Below are positions 1-6,972 of a stretch of 64,000 bases of DNA, piece after piece. This DNA is from an uncultured Eubacteriales bacterium (GTDB lineage Bacteria; Bacillota; Clostridia; Oscillospirales; Acutalibacteraceae). The notes under the pieces were generated by a model, which made no database searches, was not told the DNA's origin, and worked only from the letters and a program-made list of their open reading frames with translations. The stretch spans positions 33,991 to 97,990 of the forward strand of contig CAKSIG010000005.1 of NCBI GenBank assembly GCA_934463035.1, written 5' to 3'. Each line of letters opens with the position of its first letter. Positions within the stretch are counted from its first letter, which is position 1. The translations under genes were made by a program, and so were the position numbers.

Positions 1-404
1 GTCGCAACGCTTACAGATGTTCCGAAAATAGTTACGTTCCCCAAAGACGGGAGTGTAACCGGTCGGGATTTAGCGCCGTAAATGAGCTGTGCCAAACTCT
101 GTAAAAAGTAGCTTACGCCGATTGCTGTAATAAGAACCGCAAGCGGAGACGCACTTCGCAGCGGTCTGTACGCAAACCTTTCTATTACTACACCCATAAC
201 GGTGCAAACAATAATAGAAGCCAAAATAGCAAGCCACGGGTTGCCGGTGCAATTCAAGGTAGTAAGAATTGCATACGCTCCTATCATTATGATATCGCCG
301 TGTGCAAAGTTTAAGAGCTTTGCAATACCGTATACCATAGTGTATCCAAGAGCAATCAGTGCGTAAATTGCACCGAGGCCCAATCCATCCAATATAATGT
401 TCAT
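1..404 (-). CDS. livH: Branched-chain amino acid ABC transporter permease LivH (3' end outside window)
   Basis: This is the N-terminal about 134 residues of an inner-membrane permease of the LivH family, which moves leucine, isoleucine and valine with LivM, LivF, LivG and the LivK binding protein. The start MNIILDGLGLGAIYALIALG, the following G-Y-x-M-V-Y-G-I segment and the N-F-A-H-G-D motif are typical of LivH. The ATG at 402-404 is preceded by an AAGGAG ribosome-binding site. It lies downstream of livK on the same strand with about 140 bp between them, so it is probably the second gene of a liv operon that continues beyond base 1. Family assignment is firm; the exact substrate is inferred from the family and from the Ile/Val/Leu-rich leader upstream of livK. 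Confidence 0.93.
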   Translation of the reverse strand, partial: MNIILDGLGLGAIYALIALGYTMVYGIAKLLNFAHGDIIMIGAYAILTTLNCTGNPWLAILASIIVCTVMGVVIERFAYRPLRSASPLAVLITAIGVSYFLQSLAQLIYGAKSRPVTLPSLGNVTIFGTSVSVA

Positions 405-547
405 CGGTATCTCCTTAATTCTTTTTCAGCTTATATCGTATAAAAATCAAGAATGGTTTGGTGATTTTTATACGATATAACCCATTATATATCGGACATC
501 GCCCAGCCGGTTGTCCGGCCGAGCGAAACATTCCGAAATTGTTACAA

Positions 548-1666
548 TTAACCGAGTTCAACTATTACCGGAACCTTGGTTGCGGCACCGGATTTATCCC
601 ATGTCATCTTACCGGTAACACCGTCGTAAGAGAAATCGGATGCGGTTATAGCTTTGACGATCTTATCGCAAAGATCACTTGCTTTTATAGAAGCATCTTT
701 CACTCCGGCAGACTTCATTGCATTGTATATAGCATAAACTGCGTCATAACCGTCAGCGGCAAACTGATCGGGCTCTGTACCGTATTTTGCCTTATAGTCC
801 TTAACAAATGTAGATACCTTTTCTTCCGTGCTGGAAACATCAAACGGAGTGATGTAACGGATCTTGTTTGTAACGGTGCTGTCTATCTGTGAAGCGATAC
901 CGTCAAGACCGTCGCATCCGAATAACTCTGCTGTAACGCCCTTCTGAACGCAAGCCTTTGCAACCAAGCCGGCTTCGGTGTAATAGAAAGGAAGGAATAT
1001 TACATCGCAATCTTTAAGAGCTTCAACCTGTGTTGAGAAGTCTTTGTTGTTCTCTTTATCAAATGTTTTTGTTGTAAACTCAGTGTTGAGTTTCTTCATT
1101 TCTGCTTGAAAGGCTTCATAAATTCCCGAAGAATACGGATCCGATGTATCATAGATACAACCTATTTTCTTGAAATTCTTTGAAAGCTCCTCGGCAGCAA
1201 GTGTACCTTGGTCGGGATCGCCGAAGCATACGCGGAAAGTGTTTGTACCCTTCTTGATTACGTCAGCGGCAGAAGCGGAAGGAGTCATAACAAAAATGTT
1301 ATCCTTAGCTGCTTTCTCAGCAAATGCTGCACAGGAACCGGAGGTTACGCCGCCGAGAGAAATTTTCATTCCTGCATCATACAGAGCATCATATCCTGTA
1401 TTTGCGTCTTCTGCGGTAGCCTTGTCGTCTTTCATATCAAATGTGAACTCAACACCGTCAAGACCGCCGTTTTTATTAATCTCTTCAACTGCAAGCGAAG
1501 CACCCTGCTTAACTGAAATACCGTAGGACGAAGCGTCGCCGGTAAGCGGACCGGTGCATCCGATAAGGAAGGTTGAAGATTTACTCTTACCGCCGCAACC
1601 TGCCATAACGGTAAGAACGAGGGCTGCGGACAGTGCCGCACTCATGGCTTTTACAAATTTTTTCAT
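548..1666 (-). CDS. livK: Branched-chain amino acid ABC transporter substrate-binding lipoprotein
   Basis: A 372-residue periplasmic-binding-fold protein anchored as a lipoprotein: basic N-terminus, hydrophobic stretch and a lipobox ending VMAGC near residue 25. Motifs such as IGCTGPLTGDASSYG and LAVEEINKNGG are characteristic of the LivK/LivJ family, which captures Leu, Ile and Val outside the membrane and delivers them to the LivHMFG complex. The open frame extends 41 codons further upstream, but the ATG at 1664-1666 has a good AGAGGT ribosome-binding site and begins a proper signal peptide, so that start is chosen. It is the first structural gene of the liv operon and sits behind a leader with a peptide ORF and a terminator, which suggests control by amino acid supply. 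Confidence 0.92.
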   Translation of the reverse strand: MKKFVKAMSAALSAALVLTVMAGCGGKSKSSTFLIGCTGPLTGDASSYGISVKQGASLAVEEINKNGGLDGVEFTFDMKDDKATAEDANTGYDALYDAGMKISLGGVTSGSCAAFAEKAAKDNIFVMTPSASAADVIKKGTNTFRVCFGDPDQGTLAAEELSKNFKKIGCIYDTSDPYSSGIYEAFQAEMKKLNTEFTTKTFDKENNKDFSTQVEALKDCDVIFLPFYYTEAGLVAKACVQKGVTAELFGCDGLDGIASQIDSTVTNKIRYITPFDVSSTEEKVSTFVKDYKAKYGTEPDQFAADGYDAVYAIYNAMKSAGVKDASIKASDLCDKIVKAITASDFSYDGVTGKMTWDKSGAATKVPVIVELG

Positions 1667-1787
1667 TTTGATTACCTCTTTCTTTTGTATTTTATATTTA
1701 TTTTTATCAGTAAGCATATAAGAATCGAATACGTCACTTTTATTTATAGTATGCAGCTTCGGTTCTCGTATGCTCACTGTAAAAACC

Positions 1788-1824
1788 AAAAATAAAAGCG
1801 GCTTTGCTTAAAAAGCAAAGTCGC
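1788..1824 (-). terminator. Leader terminator (attenuator-like) upstream of livK
   Basis: On the minus strand a 12-position stem with one mismatch (arms at 1813-1824 and 1798-1809) is followed by a T-rich run at 1788-1797. It lies between the leader peptide stop codon and livK. A second copy of one arm, AAGCAAA on the minus strand at 1848-1854, overlaps the peptide stop codon and can pair with the terminator's 5' arm, giving a mutually exclusive antiterminator. Confidence 0.8.
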
Positions 1825-1852
1825 AAGCTCTTGATTTCCGATTACGGTTTGC

Positions 1853-2101
1853 TTAACAAATTGAACCGGCGCTTGTGTTAACTTTTAATTGCTTTCTAAG
1901 CCTTATGTTTTCGTTCTGTATAATTATAAGGACGTTAATAATAATTCGGCTAATGACTATGTTAATAAGTCGAAAAACAAAAAGGGACACTGCGACGGCA
2001 GTGTCCTTGACGTTAACGAAATTGAAGGCAGAATGAGACTCAGGTGCGTTTGCGGCATCTGTACAATAAGAGGTTGAGTTTTTAAAACCGAAACCAAACA
2101 T
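1853..2101 (-). CDS. Ile/Val/Leu-rich leader peptide of the liv operon
   Basis: An 82-codon frame starting at ATG 2099-2101 with a GAGG ribosome-binding site eight bases upstream, lying just downstream of a near-consensus promoter. From about residue 45 it encodes a run extraordinarily rich in branched-chain residues (for example RLINIVISRIIINVLIII, with ten Ile codons in about 22). Its TAA stop overlaps a sequence that can pair with the downstream terminator. The reading fits a ribosome-stalling leader peptide that senses Ile/Val/Leu-tRNA charging. It is longer than classical leader peptides, and an intrinsic-terminator-like hairpin lies inside the frame, so a small protein or a small RNA remain alternatives. 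Confidence 0.6.
   Translation of the reverse strand: MFGFGFKNSTSYCTDAANAPESHSAFNFVNVKDTAVAVSLFVFRLINIVISRIIINVLIIIQNENIRLRKQLKVNTSAGSIC
1972..2006 (-). terminator. Hairpin with T-tract inside the livK leader ORF
   Basis: A perfect 9-bp stem with a tetraloop (1985-2006) is followed on the minus strand by CTTTTTGTTTTTC. It has the form of an intrinsic terminator but lies within the leader-peptide frame, just before the Ile-rich codons. A transcript from the upstream promoter stopping here would be about 155 nt. It could be a pause site, a first attenuator, or the end of a small RNA. Confidence 0.65.
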
Positions 2102-2135
2102 TGTTTTTTCCTCGCTTCCTTCAAGATTTGTAAAG

Positions 2136-2164
2136 ATTTTAGCACAGCAAGGCGGCTATGTCAA
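2136..2164 (-). promoter_or_regulatory. Sigma-A promoter of the liv leader
   Basis: On the minus strand a consensus -35 TTGACA (2159-2164) and a -10 TAAAAT (2136-2141) are separated by 17 bp. It directs transcription into the leader peptide and livK. Confidence 0.88.
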
Positions 2165-2286
2165 GCAAAAACGGTCGAATAAAATCAAATTTAGTTCCTT
2201 AAATAAAATTCACCAATAACCGAATTAAAAAATTGTTCACATTTAACAACGCATTTTCATTTTGATATAGATTGACTGACAATTTC

Positions 2287-2299
2287 TGCATATTATGCA
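2287..2299. promoter_or_regulatory. Possible distal ArgR (ARG) box
   Basis: A perfect palindrome TGCATATTATGCA resembling a half-spaced ARG box, about 110 bp upstream of the ArgR-like box at the argG promoter. ArgR commonly binds paired boxes, so it may contribute to looping or cooperative repression. The assignment rests on pattern only. Confidence 0.4.
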
Positions 2300-2397
2300 A
2301 AAATCTGCATAATAGCGTTAAACTGCACAAAAAGCCATAACTAAGCGGTGTTTTTAATGTTATTTGATTAGAAAACAAAATAAATCGAATTTAGGTG

Positions 2398-2426
2398 TTG
2401 CATATTTATACAAAACGTGTTACTAT
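2398..2426 (+). promoter_or_regulatory. argGH promoter overlapped by an ArgR-type box
   Basis: A -35 TTGCAT (2398-2403), a 17-bp spacer and a -10 TACTAT (2421-2426) precede argG by about 85 bp. The -35 overlaps TGCATATTTATACA (2399-2412), which fits the ARG-box pattern TGnATnnnnATnCA recognised by the arginine repressor ArgR/AhrC. Repression by arginine through occlusion of the -35 is inferred. Confidence 0.7.
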
Positions 2427-2448
2427 TTGTGCATAGAAATTAATATTT

Positions 2449-2493
2449 GCCGTTTCGCCTATATACATATATATAGTATATAGCGGGGCAAAT
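2449..2493 (+). other. 5'-UTR stem-loop of argG
   Basis: The segment ATTTGCC...GGCAAAT encloses an inner stem CTATATAC/GTATATAG. The hairpin ends just upstream of the AGGAGG ribosome-binding site at 2496-2501. It may affect mRNA stability or initiation; there is no T-tract, so it is not a terminator. Confidence 0.55.
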
Positions 2494-2508
2494 TCAGGAG
2501 GTATAATT

Positions 2509-3738
2509 ATGGATAAGAAAGAAATAAAAAAAGTAGTTCTCGCATATTCAGGCGGACTTGACACGTCAATAATCATTCCGTGGTTGAAGGAAAACTATAA
2601 TAATCCCGAAATAATCGCGGTTTCAGGCAACGTCGGTCAGGCGAGCGAGCTTGAAGGACTTAAAGAAAAAGCGCTTAAAACAGGCGCGTCAAAGCTCTAT
2701 GTCGAAGATCTTACAAAGGAGTTTTTGGACGATTACGTTTTTCCGTGCGTTCAGGCGGGCGCGCTTTATGAGGATTATATGCTCGGCACGGCGTTTGCAC
2801 GTCCTCCGATAGCCAAGCGTATTGCAGAAATTGCCATTGCAGAGGGCGCCGACGCAATTTGCCACGGCTGTACGGGCAAGGGTAACGATCAGGTGCGTTT
2901 TGAACTTGCCATAAAGGCGTTCGCACCGGATATGCCGATAATTGCTCCTTGGCGTGAATGGAACATCAAATCGCGTGAGGAAGAAATAGAATACGCCGAG
3001 GCTCACAATGTTCCGCTTAAAATAAGCCGTGAAACAAACTATTCAAAGGATAAGAATATATGGCACCTTTCCCACGAGGGACTTGACCTTGAAGACCCCA
3101 AGAACGAGCCTTTATATAATAAGGAAGGCTTCCTTGAAATGGGTGTTTCACCCGAAACGGCTCCCGATAAGCCCACCTATGTTACAATACACTTTGAAAA
3201 GGGCATACCCACCGCGGTTGACGGCAAGGAAATGGATTCTGTCGAGCTTGTCACCAAGCTAAACGAGCTGGGCGGCGCAAACGGTATAGGTCTTCTTGAT
3301 ATAGTTGAAAACCGTCTTGTCGGAATGAAATGCAGGGGCGTTTACGAAACCCCCGGAGGCGCGATACTCTATAAGGCACACAATGTGCTTGAAACTATAT
3401 GCCTTGATAAAGAAACGGCTCATTATAAGTCACTTGTTGCCCAAAAGCTCGCCGAGCTTGTTTATAATGCTCAGTGGTTCACGCCGCTTACCGAGGCAAT
3501 ACTTTCCTTTGTTAAAACAACTCAGAAAACGGTCACGGGCGATGTAACTCTTAAACTTTATAAGGGCAATATGATAAACGCAGGCGTAACCTCGCCGTAT
3601 TCGCTTTATGACCCCGAAATAGCCACCTTTGATGAGGACGATGTATACAATCAGGCTGATTCGGCAGGATTTATCAACCTTTACGGCTTGCCGACAAAGG
3701 TGTACGCAAAAATGAAACTCAAAAACAATATTAAATAA
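2509..3738 (+). CDS. argG: Argininosuccinate synthase
   Basis: A 409-residue protein of the normal family length. It joins citrulline and aspartate with ATP to form argininosuccinate in arginine biosynthesis. The N-terminal PP-loop AYSGGLDTS (about residues 12-20) binds ATP; later motifs such as CHGCTGKGNDQVRFE and the R-E-T-N-Y-S-x-D-x-N-I-W-x-L segment are diagnostic. ATG 2509 follows an AGGAGG site eight bases upstream. argH follows after 14 bp, so the two last steps of arginine synthesis form one operon driven by the ArgR-box promoter. Confidence 0.98.
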   Translation: MDKKEIKKVVLAYSGGLDTSIIIPWLKENYNNPEIIAVSGNVGQASELEGLKEKALKTGASKLYVEDLTKEFLDDYVFPCVQAGALYEDYMLGTAFARPPIAKRIAEIAIAEGADAICHGCTGKGNDQVRFELAIKAFAPDMPIIAPWREWNIKSREEEIEYAEAHNVPLKISRETNYSKDKNIWHLSHEGLDLEDPKNEPLYNKEGFLEMGVSPETAPDKPTYVTIHFEKGIPTAVDGKEMDSVELVTKLNELGGANGIGLLDIVENRLVGMKCRGVYETPGGAILYKAHNVLETICLDKETAHYKSLVAQKLAELVYNAQWFTPLTEAILSFVKTTQKTVTGDVTLKLYKGNMINAGVTSPYSLYDPEIATFDEDDVYNQADSAGFINLYGLPTKVYAKMKLKNNIK

Positions 3739-3752
3739 GCAGGTATTTATAT

Positions 3753-5123
3753 ATGGAAAAGATGTGGGCGGGAAGATTTCAAAAAGCGCTTGAAAAGGCG
3801 GCGGACGACTTTAATTCTTCCATTCATTTTGATTCGAGAATGTATAAACAGGATATAACAGGCTCAATGGCGCACGCCGCTATGCTTGCTGAAAAGGGGA
3901 TTATATCAAAGGAAGACAGCGCAAAAATAGCGGACTGCTTGGCTGAAATTCTTGACGATATTAATTCGGGAAAGCTCCTTTTTGACAATGACGCAGAGGA
4001 TATTCATATGTTTATCGAGTCGGAGCTTACCAAAAGAATAGGGGATACAGGCAAACGTCTGCATACTGCCCGCAGCCGTAACGATCAGGTCGCTTTGGAT
4101 ATACGTATGTATCTGCGCGACGAGTCGGCGGAAATCATTGGGCTTATAAAAAACCTCCTGTCGGTTATATGTAAAAAGGCGGAGGAATATAAAACCGCTA
4201 TAATGCCGGGATACACACATCTTCAAAGGGCGCAGCCCATAACCTTTGCACACCATATTCTTGCCTACGGAATGATGTTTACGCGTGATATTTCAAGGAT
4301 AGAGGACGCGGTTAAACGAATGAATTATTCGCCCCTCGGCTCCTGCGCGCTTGCAGGCACCACCTACGACACCGACCGTTATATGACGGCAAAGCAGCTC
4401 GGGTTTGACGGCATAACCCTCAACAGTATAGACGGCGTTTCCGACAGGGACTTTTGCGTTGAACTGTTGAGCGCATACGCCACCGTTATGATGCACTTGT
4501 CGCGCTTTTCCGAGGAAATTGTTATGTGGTCGTCGTGGGAGTTCAAGTTTATCGAGCTTGACGACGGATATACAACGGGTTCAAGCATAATGCCGCAAAA
4601 GAAAAATCCCGATATGGCGGAGCTTGTCCGCGGTAAGACGGGCAGGGTATACGGCGATTTGATATCTATGCTGACTGTTCTCAAAGGTATTCCTCTTGCT
4701 TATAATAAGGATATGCAGGAGGATAAGGAATCGGTCTTTGACGCTGTTGATACGGTAAAAATGTGCCTCGGTGTGTTTACTCCTATGGTAGATACAATGA
4801 CGGTCCTGACCGATAATATGTATAAGGCCGCCCAAAAAGGCTTTATAAACGCCACCGACCTTGCCGACTACCTCGTTAAAAAGGGTATGCCGTTCAGAAC
4901 GGCGTATAAAAACGTCGGTATGATAGTTGCCGAATGTATCGAAAAGGGACTTGTGCTTGAAACGCTTCCGCTTGAAGAATACAAGAAATACAGCGATTTG
5001 TTTGATGACGGTCTGTTTAAAGAAATATCGCTTGAAACCTGTGTTTCAAAGAGAATTTCGGCAGGCGGTACAGGCGGAAATTCCGCGGATATACAGATTG
5101 AATATATAAAGAAATTTATATGA
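3753..5123 (+). CDS. argH: Argininosuccinate lyase
   Basis: A 456-residue cytoplasmic enzyme of the fumarase/aspartase superfamily that splits argininosuccinate into arginine and fumarate. The start MEKMWAGRF, the TARSRNDQVA segment and the superfamily signature GSSIMPQKKNPD (about residues 278-289), whose serine is the catalytic residue of the family, are all intact. It is co-transcribed with argG (14-bp gap) and is followed by a strong terminator. Confidence 0.98.
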   Translation: MEKMWAGRFQKALEKAADDFNSSIHFDSRMYKQDITGSMAHAAMLAEKGIISKEDSAKIADCLAEILDDINSGKLLFDNDAEDIHMFIESELTKRIGDTGKRLHTARSRNDQVALDIRMYLRDESAEIIGLIKNLLSVICKKAEEYKTAIMPGYTHLQRAQPITFAHHILAYGMMFTRDISRIEDAVKRMNYSPLGSCALAGTTYDTDRYMTAKQLGFDGITLNSIDGVSDRDFCVELLSAYATVMMHLSRFSEEIVMWSSWEFKFIELDDGYTTGSSIMPQKKNPDMAELVRGKTGRVYGDLISMLTVLKGIPLAYNKDMQEDKESVFDAVDTVKMCLGVFTPMVDTMTVLTDNMYKAAQKGFINATDLADYLVKKGMPFRTAYKNVGMIVAECIEKGLVLETLPLEEYKKYSDLFDDGLFKEISLETCVSKRISAGGTGGNSADIQIEYIKKFI

Positions 5124-5131
5124 ACAGTAAG

Positions 5132-5179
5132 AAAGCAATCGGCTCTCACCATTAAAACGGGAGAGCCGATTGCTTTTTT
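5132..5179 (+). terminator. argGH terminator
   Basis: A 16-bp perfect stem (5132-5147 with 5161-5176) is followed by a T-run. The A-run on the left also makes it usable for transcripts arriving from the minus strand. Confidence 0.93.
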
Positions 5180-5225
5180 AATTGTTATGCTGAATTAATA
5201 TAATCCACGCGGAGCGCATATTTAT

Positions 5226-5582
5226 CTACGGTTTATCCTGCCAGCCGGCATACAGCGTTAAGCTGTCGGTCACGGTGTCGTTTTCGGTATCCCATTTGAC
5301 TGTGCAGTCGGGGTCGCGGTACCAACCGCTGAAAGTGTATCCCTCTTTCACAGGCGTTTGGTCTGCCGAAATCGTTTCGCCGTGCAGTACCTTTTGGCTT
5401 GCGACAGCTGAGCCGCCGTTCGTGTTGAATGAAACGGTAAAACCGTTGTGCTTTACCAAAAACGCCATTGCGGCAAACAGCGCGATTATACCTATTATAA
5501 TTACGATATTGACCGTCTTAACGGAAACCTTTACGTTTTTATACAAACCGCCCGACTTGCGTTGCATTTTTTCTTCATTCAT
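5226..5582 (-). CDS. Small membrane-anchored protein with an InlB B-repeat
   Basis: A 118-residue protein: about 22 mostly polar residues, one membrane segment (about residues 24-44, rich in Ile, Ala and Val) and an outside domain matching the Listeria-Bacteroides/InlB B-repeat (Flg_new type), with the pattern VSFNTNGGS...YTFSGWYRDP...TLYAGW. The ATG at 5580-5582 has an AAGGAG site; the longer frame upstream begins in the palindromic intergenic region and is not supported. Such repeats are usually found on surface proteins of Firmicutes. Function unknown; it stands alone between argH and the mgl operon. Confidence 0.75.
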   Translation of the reverse strand: MNEEKMQRKSGGLYKNVKVSVKTVNIVIIIGIIALFAAMAFLVKHNGFTVSFNTNGGSAVASQKVLHGETISADQTPVKEGYTFSGWYRDPDCTVKWDTENDTVTDSLTLYAGWQDKP

Positions 5583-5634
5583 AACTAACGGCTCCTTAGG
5601 CAAGCGGTAATAAATCCGAACCCGTTTTGCGTGT

Positions 5635-5720
5635 GCAGATTTTCCGCATTGCATTGTTAAAATACTCGTTAATCCGAAAGGATTAACTGCGTTTTGTGTC
5701 TCGCCCTGCAAAAAATCTGC
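5635..5720. repeat. Imperfect palindrome (hairpin element)
   Basis: Terminal arms GCAGATTTT (5635-5643) and AAAATCTGC (5712-5720) enclose a perfect inner hairpin GTTAATCC-gaaa-GGATTAAC (5668-5687). It abuts a second palindromic element to its right. No coding content. Confidence 0.5.
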
Positions 5721-5738
5721 TACACGTAAAATCTACGA

Positions 5739-5845
5739 CCTAAAACGAGCGTATTTTAGAGTGGATTTTTATGCGGAGGAGGCAGCAAGGCTGTCGCCTT
5801 GCAACGACGACAAGTGAAAATACGCCGAAAAGACGCCGTTTTAGG
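5739..5845. repeat. MITE-like palindromic element, 107 bp
   Basis: Terminal inverted repeats CCTAAAACG (5739-5747) and CGTTTTAGG (5837-5845) continue inward as CGTATTTT / AAAATACG and enclose a perfect GCAAGGC-tgtc-GCCTTGC stem. The non-coding, highly folded structure between mglC and a small surface-protein gene resembles a miniature inverted-repeat element. Only one copy is visible, so mobility is not shown. Confidence 0.5.
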
Positions 5846-5875
5846 CGGATTCGGATTATTACCTCTTGCCTATGA

Positions 5876-6961
5876 TTATTTTCTTGCAAGGTATTTTCTC
5901 ATATCTATTGCACAGGCAACGAGAATTATAAGACCCTTGATGATGTAGAGCATATTCGCGTCTACCGAGAGGAAGTTAAGACCTACAAATATTATTTGCA
6001 GAAGCAGAACGCCTATTACAATTCCGCTTATTTTTCCTGTACCGCCTACAAACGATACACCGCCGATAACGCAGGCGGCAATAGCGTCGCACTCGTAGTT
6101 AAGACCTGTGTTGGCAGAGCAGGAGGCAATTCTCGCACCCTCGATAAATCCTGTTATTCCGTACATTGCGCCTGCAAGTACAAATACCAATACTATTGTC
6201 CAGAATACATTGACGCCGGATACGTTTGCGGCTTCTTCGTTAGAGCCTACGGCGAACATATTTTTACCGAACTTTGTCTTATTCCATATTACCCACATAA
6301 TCGCCGTGAGTATTACGGCGTAAAGCACATATTTCGGAACGGCGACATTGCCTATTGTAAAGAGTGTTCCTCTTACAAAATCGGTGTATGACGAATCAAG
6401 TCCCGAAAGGGTCTGACCGTTGTTTGTTCCTATTTTTAAATACATAAGAACCGAACCGAAAACGATAAGCTGTGTTGAAAGGGTAACGATGAACGGGTGG
6501 AGCTTGAATTTTGCAACAAAGAATCCGTTTACAAGTCCTACAAGCGCGCCCACCGCGACGACTATAAGAAGTACAACAAACAGCGGCATTACGCCGAGAT
6601 TAGGGAACATTTTGTTTGCGTATCCCGTCATTTGAAGCAGGGAAGCGGCGATACAGGCGGTAAGACCCACGCAACGCCCCGCGGAAATGTCGGTTCCCGT
6701 CAGCACTATTGCGCCGCCTATACCGAGCGCTATCGGCAGCTTAGCGGCAGTTAGGGAAATTATGTTTACGATTGATGAAAGCGAAAGGAATGCGGGAACC
6801 TTTATTGCTATAAAGACTACCGTTATGAAGATTATAATATACATTGCGTTGTTGAACAGCCCGTCAACAACCGTGCGCTTTTTATCGGCGGGAGCGAGCG
6901 CCTTAAAGTCGGCGATTTTTCCCGATATTCCGCGTCTTTTAATTGCTTTTGTATCAGACAT
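5876..6961 (-). CDS. mglC: Galactose/methylgalactoside-type ABC transporter permease MglC
   Basis: A 361-residue inner-membrane permease of the sugar (RbsC/MglC) family with about ten hydrophobic segments. Family-typical stretches include GIGGAIVLTGTDISAGRCVG and GGVSFVGGTGKISG. ATG 6959-6961 is preceded by GGAGG; the 39 codons upstream in the same frame overlap the end of mglA and are rejected. It is the third gene of mglB-mglA-mglC, starting 11 bp after mglA, and forms the channel for the sugar delivered by MglB. Confidence 0.92.
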   Translation of the reverse strand: MSDTKAIKRRGISGKIADFKALAPADKKRTVVDGLFNNAMYIIIFITVVFIAIKVPAFLSLSSIVNIISLTAAKLPIALGIGGAIVLTGTDISAGRCVGLTACIAASLLQMTGYANKMFPNLGVMPLFVVLLIVVAVGALVGLVNGFFVAKFKLHPFIVTLSTQLIVFGSVLMYLKIGTNNGQTLSGLDSSYTDFVRGTLFTIGNVAVPKYVLYAVILTAIMWVIWNKTKFGKNMFAVGSNEEAANVSGVNVFWTIVLVFVLAGAMYGITGFIEGARIASCSANTGLNYECDAIAACVIGGVSFVGGTGKISGIVIGVLLLQIIFVGLNFLSVDANMLYIIKGLIILVACAIDMRKYLARK

Positions 6962-6972
6962 ATTGAAACCTC

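Noticed and set aside
458..892. Open frame of 144 codons on the plus strand
   Set aside because: Antisense to livK, cysteine-rich and without recognisable domain.
1788..2101. T-box or riboswitch in the liv leader
   Set aside because: No T-box sequence or known riboswitch core was found; the Ile-rich frame and alternative pairing explain the leader better.
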